The notes beneath the pieces were generated by a model. The model did no database searches, was not told the origin of the DNA, and saw only the letters and a program-made list of their open reading frames with translations. A DNA stretch of 7,638 nt from Anaerolineaceae bacterium. GTDB taxonomy: Bacteria > Chloroflexota > Anaerolineae > Anaerolineales > Anaerolineaceae. Where the stretch lies: assembly GCA_030620065.1 (NCBI GenBank), contig JAUXFJ010000070.1, positions 1 to 7,638 of the forward strand, read 5' to 3'. A program made the position numbers and the translations under genes. Numbering within the stretch: the stretch's first letter is position 1; the number at the start of each line of letters is the position of its first letter. Positions 1-6,340 of the stretch are shown here, in pieces.

Positions 1-1089
1 CCACCCCAAGCTGGCCAGCAAGCCCTCTTCTGGAGGATGTTAGTCACCATGCTGCTTTATGATACCGCCTACACCATTATTGGTCTGGTGTATTCAGCGC
101 TGCTGCCCGAGATAAGCGAATCCGACAGTGAGCGCAATGGTCTGCAGATCTCCAGTTCACTATTTGCCATGTTAGGCACTATATTAGGCTTCTTAATTCC
201 AGACTTCTTCAGACCCAAAACCAGTGCGGATCCTTCATTTCTGCCGCTTCAAATCGCAATGATCATCGTTGCTGTGGTGGCGATGCTGCTCATCCTCATT
301 ACAGCGTTCAAGGTCAAGGAAAAGAAAGAATTCACCCAAGTGGATAAAGCCATCCCCTTACGCCAAGCGATCAAGTATACATTCACAAGCAAATCGTTCC
401 TGATCCTGGTGGCAGAAAATTTCATGGCAATTCTGATGAGCTCGATGATTCTGGGATCCATGTTCTACCTGGCAGACTATGTTATGCAGGTGGGCACGAT
501 TAATCTACTGATATATATGTTCATCCCCTTGATCATCGGCATTCCAATAACAACATTGATTCGAAAACGGGTGGGTGTGGTAACTGCTCAGCAGATCTTG
601 CTGACCATTGCCGGTATCGGTTTGACCGCGGTTGCTTTTGTACCCACAGCACTGATCCCAATATGCTTTGTGCTGGCAGGTTTTGGCTTGTCAGGTCCGC
701 AAACCCTGACAAATGTGCTGTTTGCTCAGGTTGCTGATGAAGACGAACTGCGCTCAGGTGTGCGCCGCGAGGGCTCCTTCTTCGGCGTGAATGCCCTCCT
801 GACCAAACCCGCCCAATCTGTCGCCTTATGGATCACCCCTGCCATTCTCGAAGCAAGCGACTTCGTTACAAGAGCGTCAAATGATGGAAATATCTTTTTA
901 GATCAACCAGCCAGTGCGATCTTTGGGATCAAAGCATTCATCGGTCTCATCCCGGGTATTGCTTGCATTTTGGGAGCCATCATCCTAATCTTCTATCCGC
1001 TGCGCGGCAAGTATCTTAAGGAAGTCCAGGAAAAAGTGCTAGCTTTGCATGCGGAAAAATCAGCCCAACTTGAAGCTCAAAGCAAGTAA
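1..1089 (+). CDS. MFS transporter of the GPH (glycoside-pentoside-hexuronide:cation symporter) type, 5'-truncated
   Basis: This is an integral membrane transporter, probably cation-coupled; its substrate cannot be read from the sequence. The frame is open from base 1, so the ATG at 37 is an internal Met and the true start lies upstream. 362 residues are visible against roughly 450-500 for the family. About nine hydrophobic segments can be counted, consistent with a 12-segment protein lacking its first two or three. Family hallmarks are the LLYDTAYT..GLVYSALLPEI..SDSER segment near the visible start (typically PYGALLPELT..ER in GPH proteins), a charged central loop (KVKEKKE, near 313-330) and a GVRREGSFFGVNAL segment (757-798) before a late membrane helix. 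The C-terminus is a charged cytoplasmic tail. It is followed by a strong terminator and converges on the next gene. The fold is secure. Sugar specificity is not, because many environmental GPH-like proteins have unknown substrates. Confidence 0.85.
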   Translation, partial: PPQAGQQALFWRMLVTMLLYDTAYTIIGLVYSALLPEISESDSERNGLQISSSLFAMLGTILGFLIPDFFRPKTSADPSFLPLQIAMIIVAVVAMLLILITAFKVKEKKEFTQVDKAIPLRQAIKYTFTSKSFLILVAENFMAILMSSMILGSMFYLADYVMQVGTINLLIYMFIPLIIGIPITTLIRKRVGVVTAQQILLTIAGIGLTAVAFVPTALIPICFVLAGFGLSGPQTLTNVLFAQVADEDELRSGVRREGSFFGVNALLTKPAQSVALWITPAILEASDFVTRASNDGNIFLDQPASAIFGIKAFIGLIPGIACILGAIILIFYPLRGKYLKEVQEKVLALHAEKSAQLEAQSK

Positions 1090-1110
1090 TATACACAAAC
1101 ATGATCAAAT

Positions 1111-1144
1111 ACCGCACCAGATGATCTCTGGTGCGGTTTCTTTC
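1111..1144 (+). terminator. Rho-independent terminator of the MFS gene
   Basis: A perfect 11-bp stem (1111-1121 ACCGCACCAGA with 1127-1137 TCTGGTGCGGT) closes a 5-nt loop and runs into TTTCTTTC. It sits 21 nt after the MFS stop codon. The opposite strand has no good T tract after the stem, so it should act mainly on plus-strand transcripts. Confidence 0.85.
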
Positions 1145-1181
1145 ATTATCTGAACAGCTTCCCCTATACAATCGTCACTAT

Positions 1182-2186
1182 TTACTTCTTTTTCCACTTC
1201 TTGAGCAGAAACACACCGCTGAGAATGCTCAACAGGCCTATTAAGACCACCCAGGGCCTTTGAATCAACCAAAGGAGCGCCTGAAATCCACTACGCGCTG
1301 CTCTTACTGCTGTTGCCTTGGGCTTCTGAAACGGTTGATCCCAGTCAAATGTATTCAAACGCGCAAGAAAGCCCTGTTCAACACAACCTTCAAGGCAAAA
1401 GATGTGTACCGCTTTACCATTCTCGTATGCCAGACGCAGGTCCTGAGCGAACTCCTCCCATGTCATCGGTGGAATATCAACAACACCTTCAATATCGACA
1501 CCCCCGCCGGTATTACCAATTCCGACTGAATCAGCTTCAGAGGCATACTGCCAAAGCACTTCATGACCGCGCGGCCTTAAAAAGCTGGAATAGAGCATCA
1601 ATACTTCACGATCAACTTCAAGGTCAATCAACCCAGCAACTCGCTGCAGGACAGTCGATTTTGCCTTACGTTCATCAACGATCAAAGGAATGTGATAACT
1701 TTCCACTTCATAACCATCTTCATGCATACGTGTAATCAGTTGTTGATAAGCTTCACCCGCACGTTTTACTCGTCCCGAATCAAAAAGACGCTTGATCACC
1801 TTGGGAATAATCGTCCACTTTTTTTGTAATACTGCTTTCATCTCGTTTATGTCCGGTTCGATATCCAAACCAATTCCAGACCATTTGAGCTTATTTTCAT
1901 CTGTCCAGGTCTTAAAAGCTTCATAGCGCGCTGTCGCTTGAATGTAATTGTCCAAGTTGAACCAATATCCCTCTTCCTTGGGTAGTAAAAGCCAGGCGAT
2001 TAACTTGACCCCTAATTTGTTCAGCCTTTTGACCACCCGGGCACGTTCATCCGAAAGATCCAATATCCCCAAGCTCAGCTTAGCGTCCAGCGCCTTAAGA
2101 TCATCCATCACAAATCGGCTGTCAAACAGATTTTTGAGTGCACCTGCTTCCAACTCACAGTAAAAGGTCATATCTGGCTTTTTCAT
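1182..2186 (-). CDS. Unrecognised protein: TIM-barrel-like (GH18-like) domain with a C-terminal membrane segment
   Basis: I do not recognise this 334-residue protein as a named family. Hydrophobic strand-like stretches recur at regular intervals: LSLGILDLS (37-45), VKLIAWLLL (60-68), GIGLDIEPD (104-112), VESYHIPLIV (161-170), EVLMLYSSFL (194-203) and AVHIFCLEG (259-267). This is the pattern of a (beta/alpha)8 barrel. The GLDIEPD stretch resembles the end of the GH18 motif DxxDxDxE, with D108 and E110 in the last two acidic positions, but the two earlier aspartates are missing. The C-terminus has one membrane segment (about 311-328) followed by KKWKKK. No N-terminal signal peptide is visible. 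I chose the ATG at 2186 because GGGTGAT lies 4 nt upstream; a GTG at 2195 would add three residues. It is monocistronic, 226 bp beyond the rsmG stop codon. A glycosidase-like or sugar-binding role is inference only. Confidence 0.7.
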   Translation of the reverse strand: MKKPDMTFYCELEAGALKNLFDSRFVMDDLKALDAKLSLGILDLSDERARVVKRLNKLGVKLIAWLLLPKEEGYWFNLDNYIQATARYEAFKTWTDENKLKWSGIGLDIEPDINEMKAVLQKKWTIIPKVIKRLFDSGRVKRAGEAYQQLITRMHEDGYEVESYHIPLIVDERKAKSTVLQRVAGLIDLEVDREVLMLYSSFLRPRGHEVLWQYASEADSVGIGNTGGGVDIEGVVDIPPMTWEEFAQDLRLAYENGKAVHIFCLEGCVEQGFLARLNTFDWDQPFQKPKATAVRAARSGFQALLWLIQRPWVVLIGLLSILSGVFLLKKWKKK

Positions 2187-2190
2187 AATA

Positions 2191-2197
2191 ATCACCC
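2191..2197 (-). promoter_or_regulatory. Shine-Dalgarno that decides the start at 2186
   Basis: On the minus strand GGGTGAT precedes the ATG by 4 nt and matches the GGTGAT part of the 16S-complementary AGGAGGTGAT. The alternative GTG start at 2195 lies inside this site and has no Shine-Dalgarno of its own, which favours the ATG. Confidence 0.6.
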
Positions 2198-2412
2198 ATT
2201 ATCTCTAGATATTAATATGCGATTCTTGCTAAAATCATAATATACAACACATTCCTGCCCCCATAGTTCCATGAAATAATCAACTAATTTCTCCGCAACA
2301 GTACCAAAACAGTAAAAAAATCCACATCAATACTGGAACTTCAAAGTTTCAATTAAACAACGAAAAAAGAAGCCTTCCTGCAGTTAAGAAGTGTAGAAAT
2401 GTCCTCTGTTGA
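2198..2412. other. Intergenic region between rsmG and the GH18-like gene
   Basis: This AT-rich gap must hold the rsmG transcript end and any promoter of the downstream gene, but neither is clear. It contains a perfect 10-bp palindrome, ATATTAATAT (2209-2218), close to the downstream start codon. It also has an imperfect inverted repeat GGAACTT-CA-AAGTTTC (2335-2350, one G-T pair). Either could be an operator, though repeats this short are expected by chance in AT-rich DNA. Minus-strand TATATT and TATTAT near 2237-2244 are possible -10 boxes without a convincing -35. I see no coding potential here. Confidence 0.4.
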
Positions 2413-3129
2413 CTATATTAATGGTTGCTTGGCGGGTATACCGGGTTTACGCGGGTATTCTGGCGAAGTTACAGCGACCTTTTCAAGAATAACCAAGAAT
2501 CGTTCCTCCACAACGCCGGGAAGTAAAATCGGAATCAAACGCTGTAGTTTTCCACCCAAAATATCGATGGCTTTTTCTGCATACTGAACCTCTCCATGCG
2601 CGCTTTCACCTTTCTGAATGACAGCAAGTCCTCCCAAACGAACCAGCGGCAGCAGATATTCAACCAACACCGGCATTTTTGCTACCGCGCGGGCAACGGC
2701 AATATCATATTTCTGGCGATGCTGGGACATCTGCCCGACCGCTTCAGCACGCTCTGCAATGACCGTCACATCCTTCAAACCCAACTTTGCTATGATATGC
2801 TCACAAAAATTTACCTTCTTATGAACAGACTCAACCAAAGTTAAGCGTAAGCGCGGCCAGATAATCTTGAGCGGGATTCCCGGGAAACCCGCCCCGGTCC
2901 CAACATCCACCAAGCTTTCCGGAAGCCTCTGGAGATCCAAGGCTAATAAGCAAGTTAATGAATCCAGAAAATGTTTAATTCGAATCGCTTCCGGTTCACG
3001 TATCGCTGTTAAGTTAAACTGGCTATTCCAATATATCAGCTCACTCTCATATATCTGAAAAGCATTTACTTGATCAGTACTGAGTTGAACACCGATAATA
3101 TCCTTGACTGCTTGCGCAAATTTTTCCAT
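2413..3129 (-). CDS. rsmG: 16S rRNA (guanine527-N7)-methyltransferase RsmG (GidB)
   Basis: The enzyme transfers a methyl group from S-adenosylmethionine to N7 of G527 in the 530 loop of 16S rRNA, in the cytoplasm. It is full-length at 238 residues. Visible family motifs, in order, are NLTAI (39-43), HFLDSL (53-58), the SAM-binding glycine loop LVDVGTGAGFPGIPL (73-87), LVES..KK (98-105), VARAVA (145-150) and the C-terminal YPRKPGIPAKQPL (225-237). Loss of RsmG is known in other bacteria to give low-level streptomycin resistance. Here no key residue appears missing. The gene is not next to mnmG/gidA or parAB, where it often lies in other bacteria, but stands alone, divergent from a secreted peptidase. 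The ATG at 3129 has no Shine-Dalgarno but has TATAAT ending 9 nt upstream, so its transcript may be leaderless or nearly so. Confidence 0.96.
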   Translation of the reverse strand: MEKFAQAVKDIIGVQLSTDQVNAFQIYESELIYWNSQFNLTAIREPEAIRIKHFLDSLTCLLALDLQRLPESLVDVGTGAGFPGIPLKIIWPRLRLTLVESVHKKVNFCEHIIAKLGLKDVTVIAERAEAVGQMSQHRQKYDIAVARAVAKMPVLVEYLLPLVRLGGLAVIQKGESAHGEVQYAEKAIDILGGKLQRLIPILLPGVVEERFLVILEKVAVTSPEYPRKPGIPAKQPLI

Positions 3130-3138
3130 ACTGAAGAA

Positions 3139-3144
3139 ATTATA
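3139..3144 (-). promoter_or_regulatory. -10 box (TATAAT) of rsmG, near-leaderless
   Basis: A perfect TATAAT on the minus strand, within GGTTATAAT, ends 9 nt before the rsmG ATG. Transcription starting about 7 nt after the box would give a 2-3 nt leader. No good TTGACA is visible at 16-18 nt spacing, so the call rests on the -10 alone. Confidence 0.5.
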
Positions 3145-3202
3145 ACCGCTGTGATACTTAAAAATACAGTTCTGCTAGATTATTATTCCAAATATTGTCA
3201 GA

Positions 3203-3208
3203 TATAAT
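3203..3208 (+). promoter_or_regulatory. -10 box (TATAAT) of the C39-like peptidase gene, leaderless layout
   Basis: TATAAT is followed by CTAAACA and then the ATG at 3216, so the usual start point would fall on or next to the A of the start codon. No Shine-Dalgarno lies upstream. The hexamer 17 nt further up (3180-3185, TTATTA) matches the -35 consensus at only three positions. Confidence 0.5.
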
Positions 3209-3215
3209 CTAAACA

Positions 3216-4100
3216 ATGAAGATTCTGTTCAGAAGATTATTTGGAGTTCTAATAACTACCATCATACTTGGTAGTTCACTACTTGGCGCGGTAAATGCTC
3301 AGGAAGGAGATTTACCCGAAAAAGCTTATATCACAGATATGGTTAGCTATGCCCAAAGCTATATACTTTCATGTGAAGCCCGAGCTGCAACTGATTGGGC
3401 AGCTTATTTTGGTGTCTATCTAACCGAAAATCAATTCCTCAATGCCTTGCCCCGTTCAGATAGCCCCGAAAAGGGCTTTGTTGGAGATATCAATGGCTAT
3501 TGGGGTACCATCCCACCCCATGATTATGGCGTTCATCCACCGCCCGTGGCTGTATTATTACGCCAATTCGGCTTGGATGCCTATGCTCGCTCCAACCTTA
3601 GCTGGAATGATCTGCGTCGGGAAATCGCCGCTGGCAGGCCAGTCATTGTGTGGGTAATTGGTCAAATGTGGGAAGGGACACCTCAAACATATCGAACCAA
3701 TGCCGGAGAACATGTTGTCGTTGCTCGTTTCGAGCATACAATGATCCTCACCGGATATAACTCAAGCTCTGCTACTGTGATTGATACATTTACGGGACAG
3801 ACTAAAACTTTCGCTTTAGAAAGCTTCTTGAAATCTTGGGCAGTGCTTGGCAACCGGGCAATTCTAGCTGGCATGCCAGAACCAACTGCAACACCTGAAC
3901 CCAGCATGACACCCACAGCAACCTTAATACCCACACCCACGCCTTCACCAACGCCTCCTTCTCAAGTGATTGTCCAACCAGGTGATACACTTCTAGAAAT
4001 CGCACAACGCCATAACCTTTTCTGGCAGACCCTCACACTTCTAAATGAATTGCATTATCCGTATTTTATCTACCCTGGAGATCAGCTATCATTGAGATAG
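3216..4100 (+). CDS. Secreted C39-like cysteine peptidase with Thr/Pro linker and C-terminal LysM domain
   Basis: This 294-residue protein is probably exported. Residues 1-28 form a signal peptide (basic MKILFRR, a hydrophobic core, likely cleavage after VNA). Residues about 36-220 resemble the peptidase C39_2 (papain-like) domain. The probable nucleophile is C53 in LSCEARAATDW, with H174 in EHTMILTGY and D190 in VIDTFTG completing a Cys-His-Asp triad. A Thr/Pro/Ser-rich linker (221-249) leads to one LysM module (250-294) with VQPGDTLLEIA and YPGDQL, which binds peptidoglycan or chitin-type glycans. The likely job is wall-associated peptide or amide cleavage, but the substrate is unknown. It differs from bacteriocin-processing C39 domains, which are fused to ABC transporters. 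It stands alone, divergent from rsmG, with a leaderless-type start. Domain order is clear; catalytic activity is inferred. Confidence 0.85.
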   Translation: MKILFRRLFGVLITTIILGSSLLGAVNAQEGDLPEKAYITDMVSYAQSYILSCEARAATDWAAYFGVYLTENQFLNALPRSDSPEKGFVGDINGYWGTIPPHDYGVHPPPVAVLLRQFGLDAYARSNLSWNDLRREIAAGRPVIVWVIGQMWEGTPQTYRTNAGEHVVVARFEHTMILTGYNSSSATVIDTFTGQTKTFALESFLKSWAVLGNRAILAGMPEPTATPEPSMTPTATLIPTPTPSPTPPSQVIVQPGDTLLEIAQRHNLFWQTLTLLNELHYPYFIYPGDQLSLR

Positions 4101-4186
4101 CTAAATATTCCATCCAATTCATAATACGATCTTTCGATATATTTTTTCTGACACTAATATTCGCAAAGCTGCATAAATGTAAAGAC

Positions 4187-4235
4187 ATAATAAAAAATCT
4201 CCGGTGTTCTCACTGAACCGGAGATTTTTTATTAT
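4187..4235. terminator. Bidirectional Rho-independent terminator between convergent units
   Basis: A perfect 19-bp stem (4187-4205 with 4217-4235) closes an 11-nt loop. Its core is CTCCGGT/ACCGGAG, flanked by a run of A on the left and T on the right, so either strand gives a hairpin plus U tract. It lies 86 nt after the C39-like gene stop and 21 nt after the dedA stop, so it can end both transcripts. Confidence 0.9.
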
Positions 4236-4256
4236 TTTATTGCAAACAAGAAAATG

Positions 4257-4937
4257 CTATTCTTCTGATTCACTTTTCCCAACTGGCCCTGTCCCCGCAT
4301 TTGATTTTCTAACTTTGATGATGCGGCAGATCAACCAAACCAAAACTGCCAAGGTAAGAATCACTAAGATACCCAATACAATATTTTGATAGATATCCAG
4401 CCATTCGATGATCTTGGGCCAGTTCTCACCCAATAACATACCACCGTAAGTAAGCAATAGATTCCATAGGATTGAACCTGTCGTGGTGAAAGTCAAAAAT
4501 TTCCCCATACTCATATGCTCCATCCCTGCCGGGATCGATATTAAACTGCGCACAATTGGTATCATGCGGCCAAAGAAAATCACTGGCTGACCAAAACGTT
4601 CAAACCAGCGCATCGACCGGTCAATGTCTTTTTCAGTTACCTGGATCCATTTGCCATACTTCCGTACCCAACGACGCAAAATAGCTTCATCCGCCCAAGC
4701 ACCCAAAGCATACAGTAAGAGAGCTCCTGCTAGTGAGCCTAATGTACCTGAAAGCATGACGAGCCAAAAATTAAATTCACCTTGTCCTACTAAAAAGCCT
4801 GCTAAAGGCATGATCACTTCAGAAGGGATGGGTGGGAAAACACATTCCAAGAACATTATCAGAAAAATGCCGGGATATCCCATTACCATCATGATCTTTT
4901 CCGACCACATCCTTAAAATTTCAATTATCTCTGTCAT
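4257..4937 (-). CDS. DedA family membrane protein (VTT domain)
   Basis: This is an inner-membrane protein of 226 residues. DedA proteins are lipid transporters; some recycle undecaprenyl phosphate (UptA of Bacillus) and others act on phosphatidylethanolamine. Which lipid this one moves is not readable. Motifs are the amphipathic N-terminus and FLECVFPPIPSE (29-40) with conserved acidic E31 and the proline turn, then a glycine-rich helix (GTLGSLAGALLLYALG, 64-79). The signature FFGRMIPIVRSLISIPAG (121-138) carries R124 and R130. A last helix (about 185-207) and a short hydrophilic tail ending KSESEE follow. The ATG at 4937 was chosen because AGAGGA lies 7 nt upstream; a TTG at 4940 is possible but poorer. 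It is the last gene of the udk operon, 18 nt after the M20 peptidase, and ends at a strong terminator. Confidence 0.92.
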   Translation of the reverse strand: MTEIIEILRMWSEKIMMVMGYPGIFLIMFLECVFPPIPSEVIMPLAGFLVGQGEFNFWLVMLSGTLGSLAGALLLYALGAWADEAILRRWVRKYGKWIQVTEKDIDRSMRWFERFGQPVIFFGRMIPIVRSLISIPAGMEHMSMGKFLTFTTTGSILWNLLLTYGGMLLGENWPKIIEWLDIYQNIVLGILVILTLAVLVWLICRIIKVRKSNAGTGPVGKSESEE

Positions 4938-4944
4938 CAACGAA

Positions 4945-4950
4945 TCCTCT
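4945..4950 (-). promoter_or_regulatory. Shine-Dalgarno of the dedA gene
   Basis: AGAGGA on the minus strand lies 7 nt before the ATG at 4937 and 4 nt before the TTG at 4940. The spacing and the better codon favour the ATG. It sits in the 18-nt gap after the M20 stop codon, as expected for an internal operon gene. Confidence 0.7.
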
Positions 4951-4955
4951 ACATA

Positions 4956-6311
4956 TTATTTTTTACCAAAAGCATACAAGATACGTGCAAAATGCTTTGC
5001 ACCTTTGATATGCAGATCTAGACTGATACTCTCATTAGGCGCATGTGCACGCGATTCCGAATCACCTGAGCCCGAAGAAATGATCGGGACACCTAAATAC
5101 TTTTGAAAGATGAAGTTGGGGCCAGACCCACCAATCATAGGAATAACCTGCGTGGGTTGCTCATAAACGTCCTCTGCTGCCTCAACCGCGATCCTCACAA
5201 TAGGGTCATCTGGATCCGTTTTCGCAGGTTCTTCGCCGCCCAAGAAGGTGATCATCACATCATCGAAACCCTCGGCATCAAGATGCGCTCGCAGCTGCCT
5301 GAGCACTTTTTCTGGGGTTTGATTAGGTACCAACCTGAAATCCACTTTTGCACTGGCTTTCGCTGGAAGAACCGTTTTCGACCCAAGTCCTTGATAGCCT
5401 GAAGTCAGTCCACAAATCGTACACGTAGGTTGATAGACCGCCTCAAGTGCCAATTCCAAACCGCCTTCAATTCCCTTGAGAAAGCCTTTGAGGTTGTAGC
5501 GTTCCTTGTAATACTCCGCTTTATCAGGCAACTTTGCCATAAGCGCCTTTTCTTTTTCAGTAGGTGCTTCAACGTCATCATAGAAACCTGGCAACTGGAT
5601 ATGTTCATCAGGACCTTTTAAGCTATTTAATGCCCATACCAAACGCCATGCAGCATTAGGAAATATGGAACCGCCAGTGCCGGAATGTACATCATCGCTG
5701 GCAGACTGGACACTGAGCTCCACATAACAAATTCCACGCAGACCAATCATTTGAATAGGTGCACCGCTGAAATCTACCCCCCCGATCTCCCACACGCAAG
5801 CATCACCAGCTAAACGCTCTTGATTCGCTTTGACAAACTCATGCAAATGTACGCTCGAGATCTCTTCTTCCCCTTCAATGACAAATTTAACAGTGCAGGG
5901 AAGCTCCCCATCCTCATTCAGGATCGCATCAATCGCATACAAGCGGCCAACGATATTACCTTTATTGTCAGCAGCCCCACGTGCGTAAAAACGACCATTC
6001 CGGACAGTTGGTTCAAATGCGGGTGACTCCCAAAGTTCAAGGGGTTCTGGAGGTTGCACATCGTAATGATTATATGATATCAAAGTTTTGTTCGAGCGCC
6101 CTTTTCGTTCGGCAATCACAACGGGTGACCCTGCTGTGGGTACAATCTCAACCATAAAACCACGCTTCTTCAGCATTTCACCAACCAGATTTGCGCATGC
6201 ATCTATACCTAAATTCTGGGCAGCAACACTTGGTTGAGCACATAGTTTTGTTAGTTCATGAATGCTCTCTTCAAGATGCTCATCTATATAGGCATCAATT
6301 TTCTTGATCAC
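4956..6311 (-). CDS. M20 family zinc metallopeptidase (dipeptidase/carboxypeptidase type)
   Basis: A cytoplasmic dizinc hydrolase of 451 residues, probably cleaving dipeptides or removing residues from small peptides or N-acyl amino acids. Metal and catalytic sites, judged by motif, are H82 and D84 in YNHYDVQP, D115 in RGAADNKG, E149 (general base) and E150 in EGEEEI, E175 in VWEIGG, and H423 in RAHAPNE. The lid/dimerisation domain is the usual insertion (about 190-320), with DDVHSG (206-211) and the GLTSGYQGLGSKTVLPAKASAKVDFR segment at its end. Length matches the CNDP-like dipeptidases. E175 replaces the Asp found there in carnosinase-type enzymes, as in carboxypeptidase-type M20 members. 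The start is GTG, supported by GAGAGGTGA just upstream. It is third in the operon, 29 nt after the VTT gene. The exact substrate is unknown. Confidence 0.93.
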   Translation of the reverse strand: MIKKIDAYIDEHLEESIHELTKLCAQPSVAAQNLGIDACANLVGEMLKKRGFMVEIVPTAGSPVVIAERKGRSNKTLISYNHYDVQPPEPLELWESPAFEPTVRNGRFYARGAADNKGNIVGRLYAIDAILNEDGELPCTVKFVIEGEEEISSVHLHEFVKANQERLAGDACVWEIGGVDFSGAPIQMIGLRGICYVELSVQSASDDVHSGTGGSIFPNAAWRLVWALNSLKGPDEHIQLPGFYDDVEAPTEKEKALMAKLPDKAEYYKERYNLKGFLKGIEGGLELALEAVYQPTCTICGLTSGYQGLGSKTVLPAKASAKVDFRLVPNQTPEKVLRQLRAHLDAEGFDDVMITFLGGEEPAKTDPDDPIVRIAVEAAEDVYEQPTQVIPMIGGSGPNFIFQKYLGVPIISSGSGDSESRAHAPNESISLDLHIKGAKHFARILYAFGKK

Positions 6312-6323
6312 ATTTCACCTCTC
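6308..6323 (-). promoter_or_regulatory. Shine-Dalgarno and overlapping ATGTGA at the M20 start
   Basis: GAGAGGTGA (minus strand, 6315-6323) is followed by AAT and the GTG start at 6311. The same bases contain ATGTGA (6308-6313), an ATG that meets a stop at once and is out of frame. The strong Shine-Dalgarno and the downstream protein MIKKIDAYIDEH support GTG as the real start. Confidence 0.65.
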
Positions 6324-6340
6324 GTTGCTTCTTTGCCCAG

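Noticed and set aside
37..39. ATG at 37 as the start of the transporter gene
   Set aside because: The frame is open to base 1 and the upstream residues (QALFWR) fit the family, so this is an internal Met of a truncated gene.
1313..1735. 140-residue plus-strand open frame opposite the GH18-like gene
   Set aside because: Composition is unlike a protein with recognisable structure, it lacks a start signal, and the opposite strand has a coherent protein; it is a shadow frame.
2209..2218. ATATTAATAT palindrome as a regulator binding site
   Set aside because: A 10-bp AT-only palindrome is expected by chance in an AT-rich gap, and no regulator gene is nearby.
2355..2384. Possible rsmG terminator on the minus strand (AGGAAGGCTTCTTTTTT)
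   Set aside because: The T run is good but the stem is only about five pairs with a 3-nt loop and a G-T pair, too weak to call.
3195..3200. TTGTCA as the -35 box of the C39 peptidase gene
   Set aside because: It is only 2 bp from the TATAAT, far too close for a -35/-10 pair.
3884..3960. Thr/Pro linker region as a DNA tandem repeat or CRISPR-like array
   Set aside because: The repetition is in codons for Thr and Pro within a coding frame, with no regular unit or spacers.
4624..5106. 160-residue plus-strand open frame opposite dedA and M20
   Set aside because: It lies across two well-supported minus-strand genes and their junction, with no family signal.
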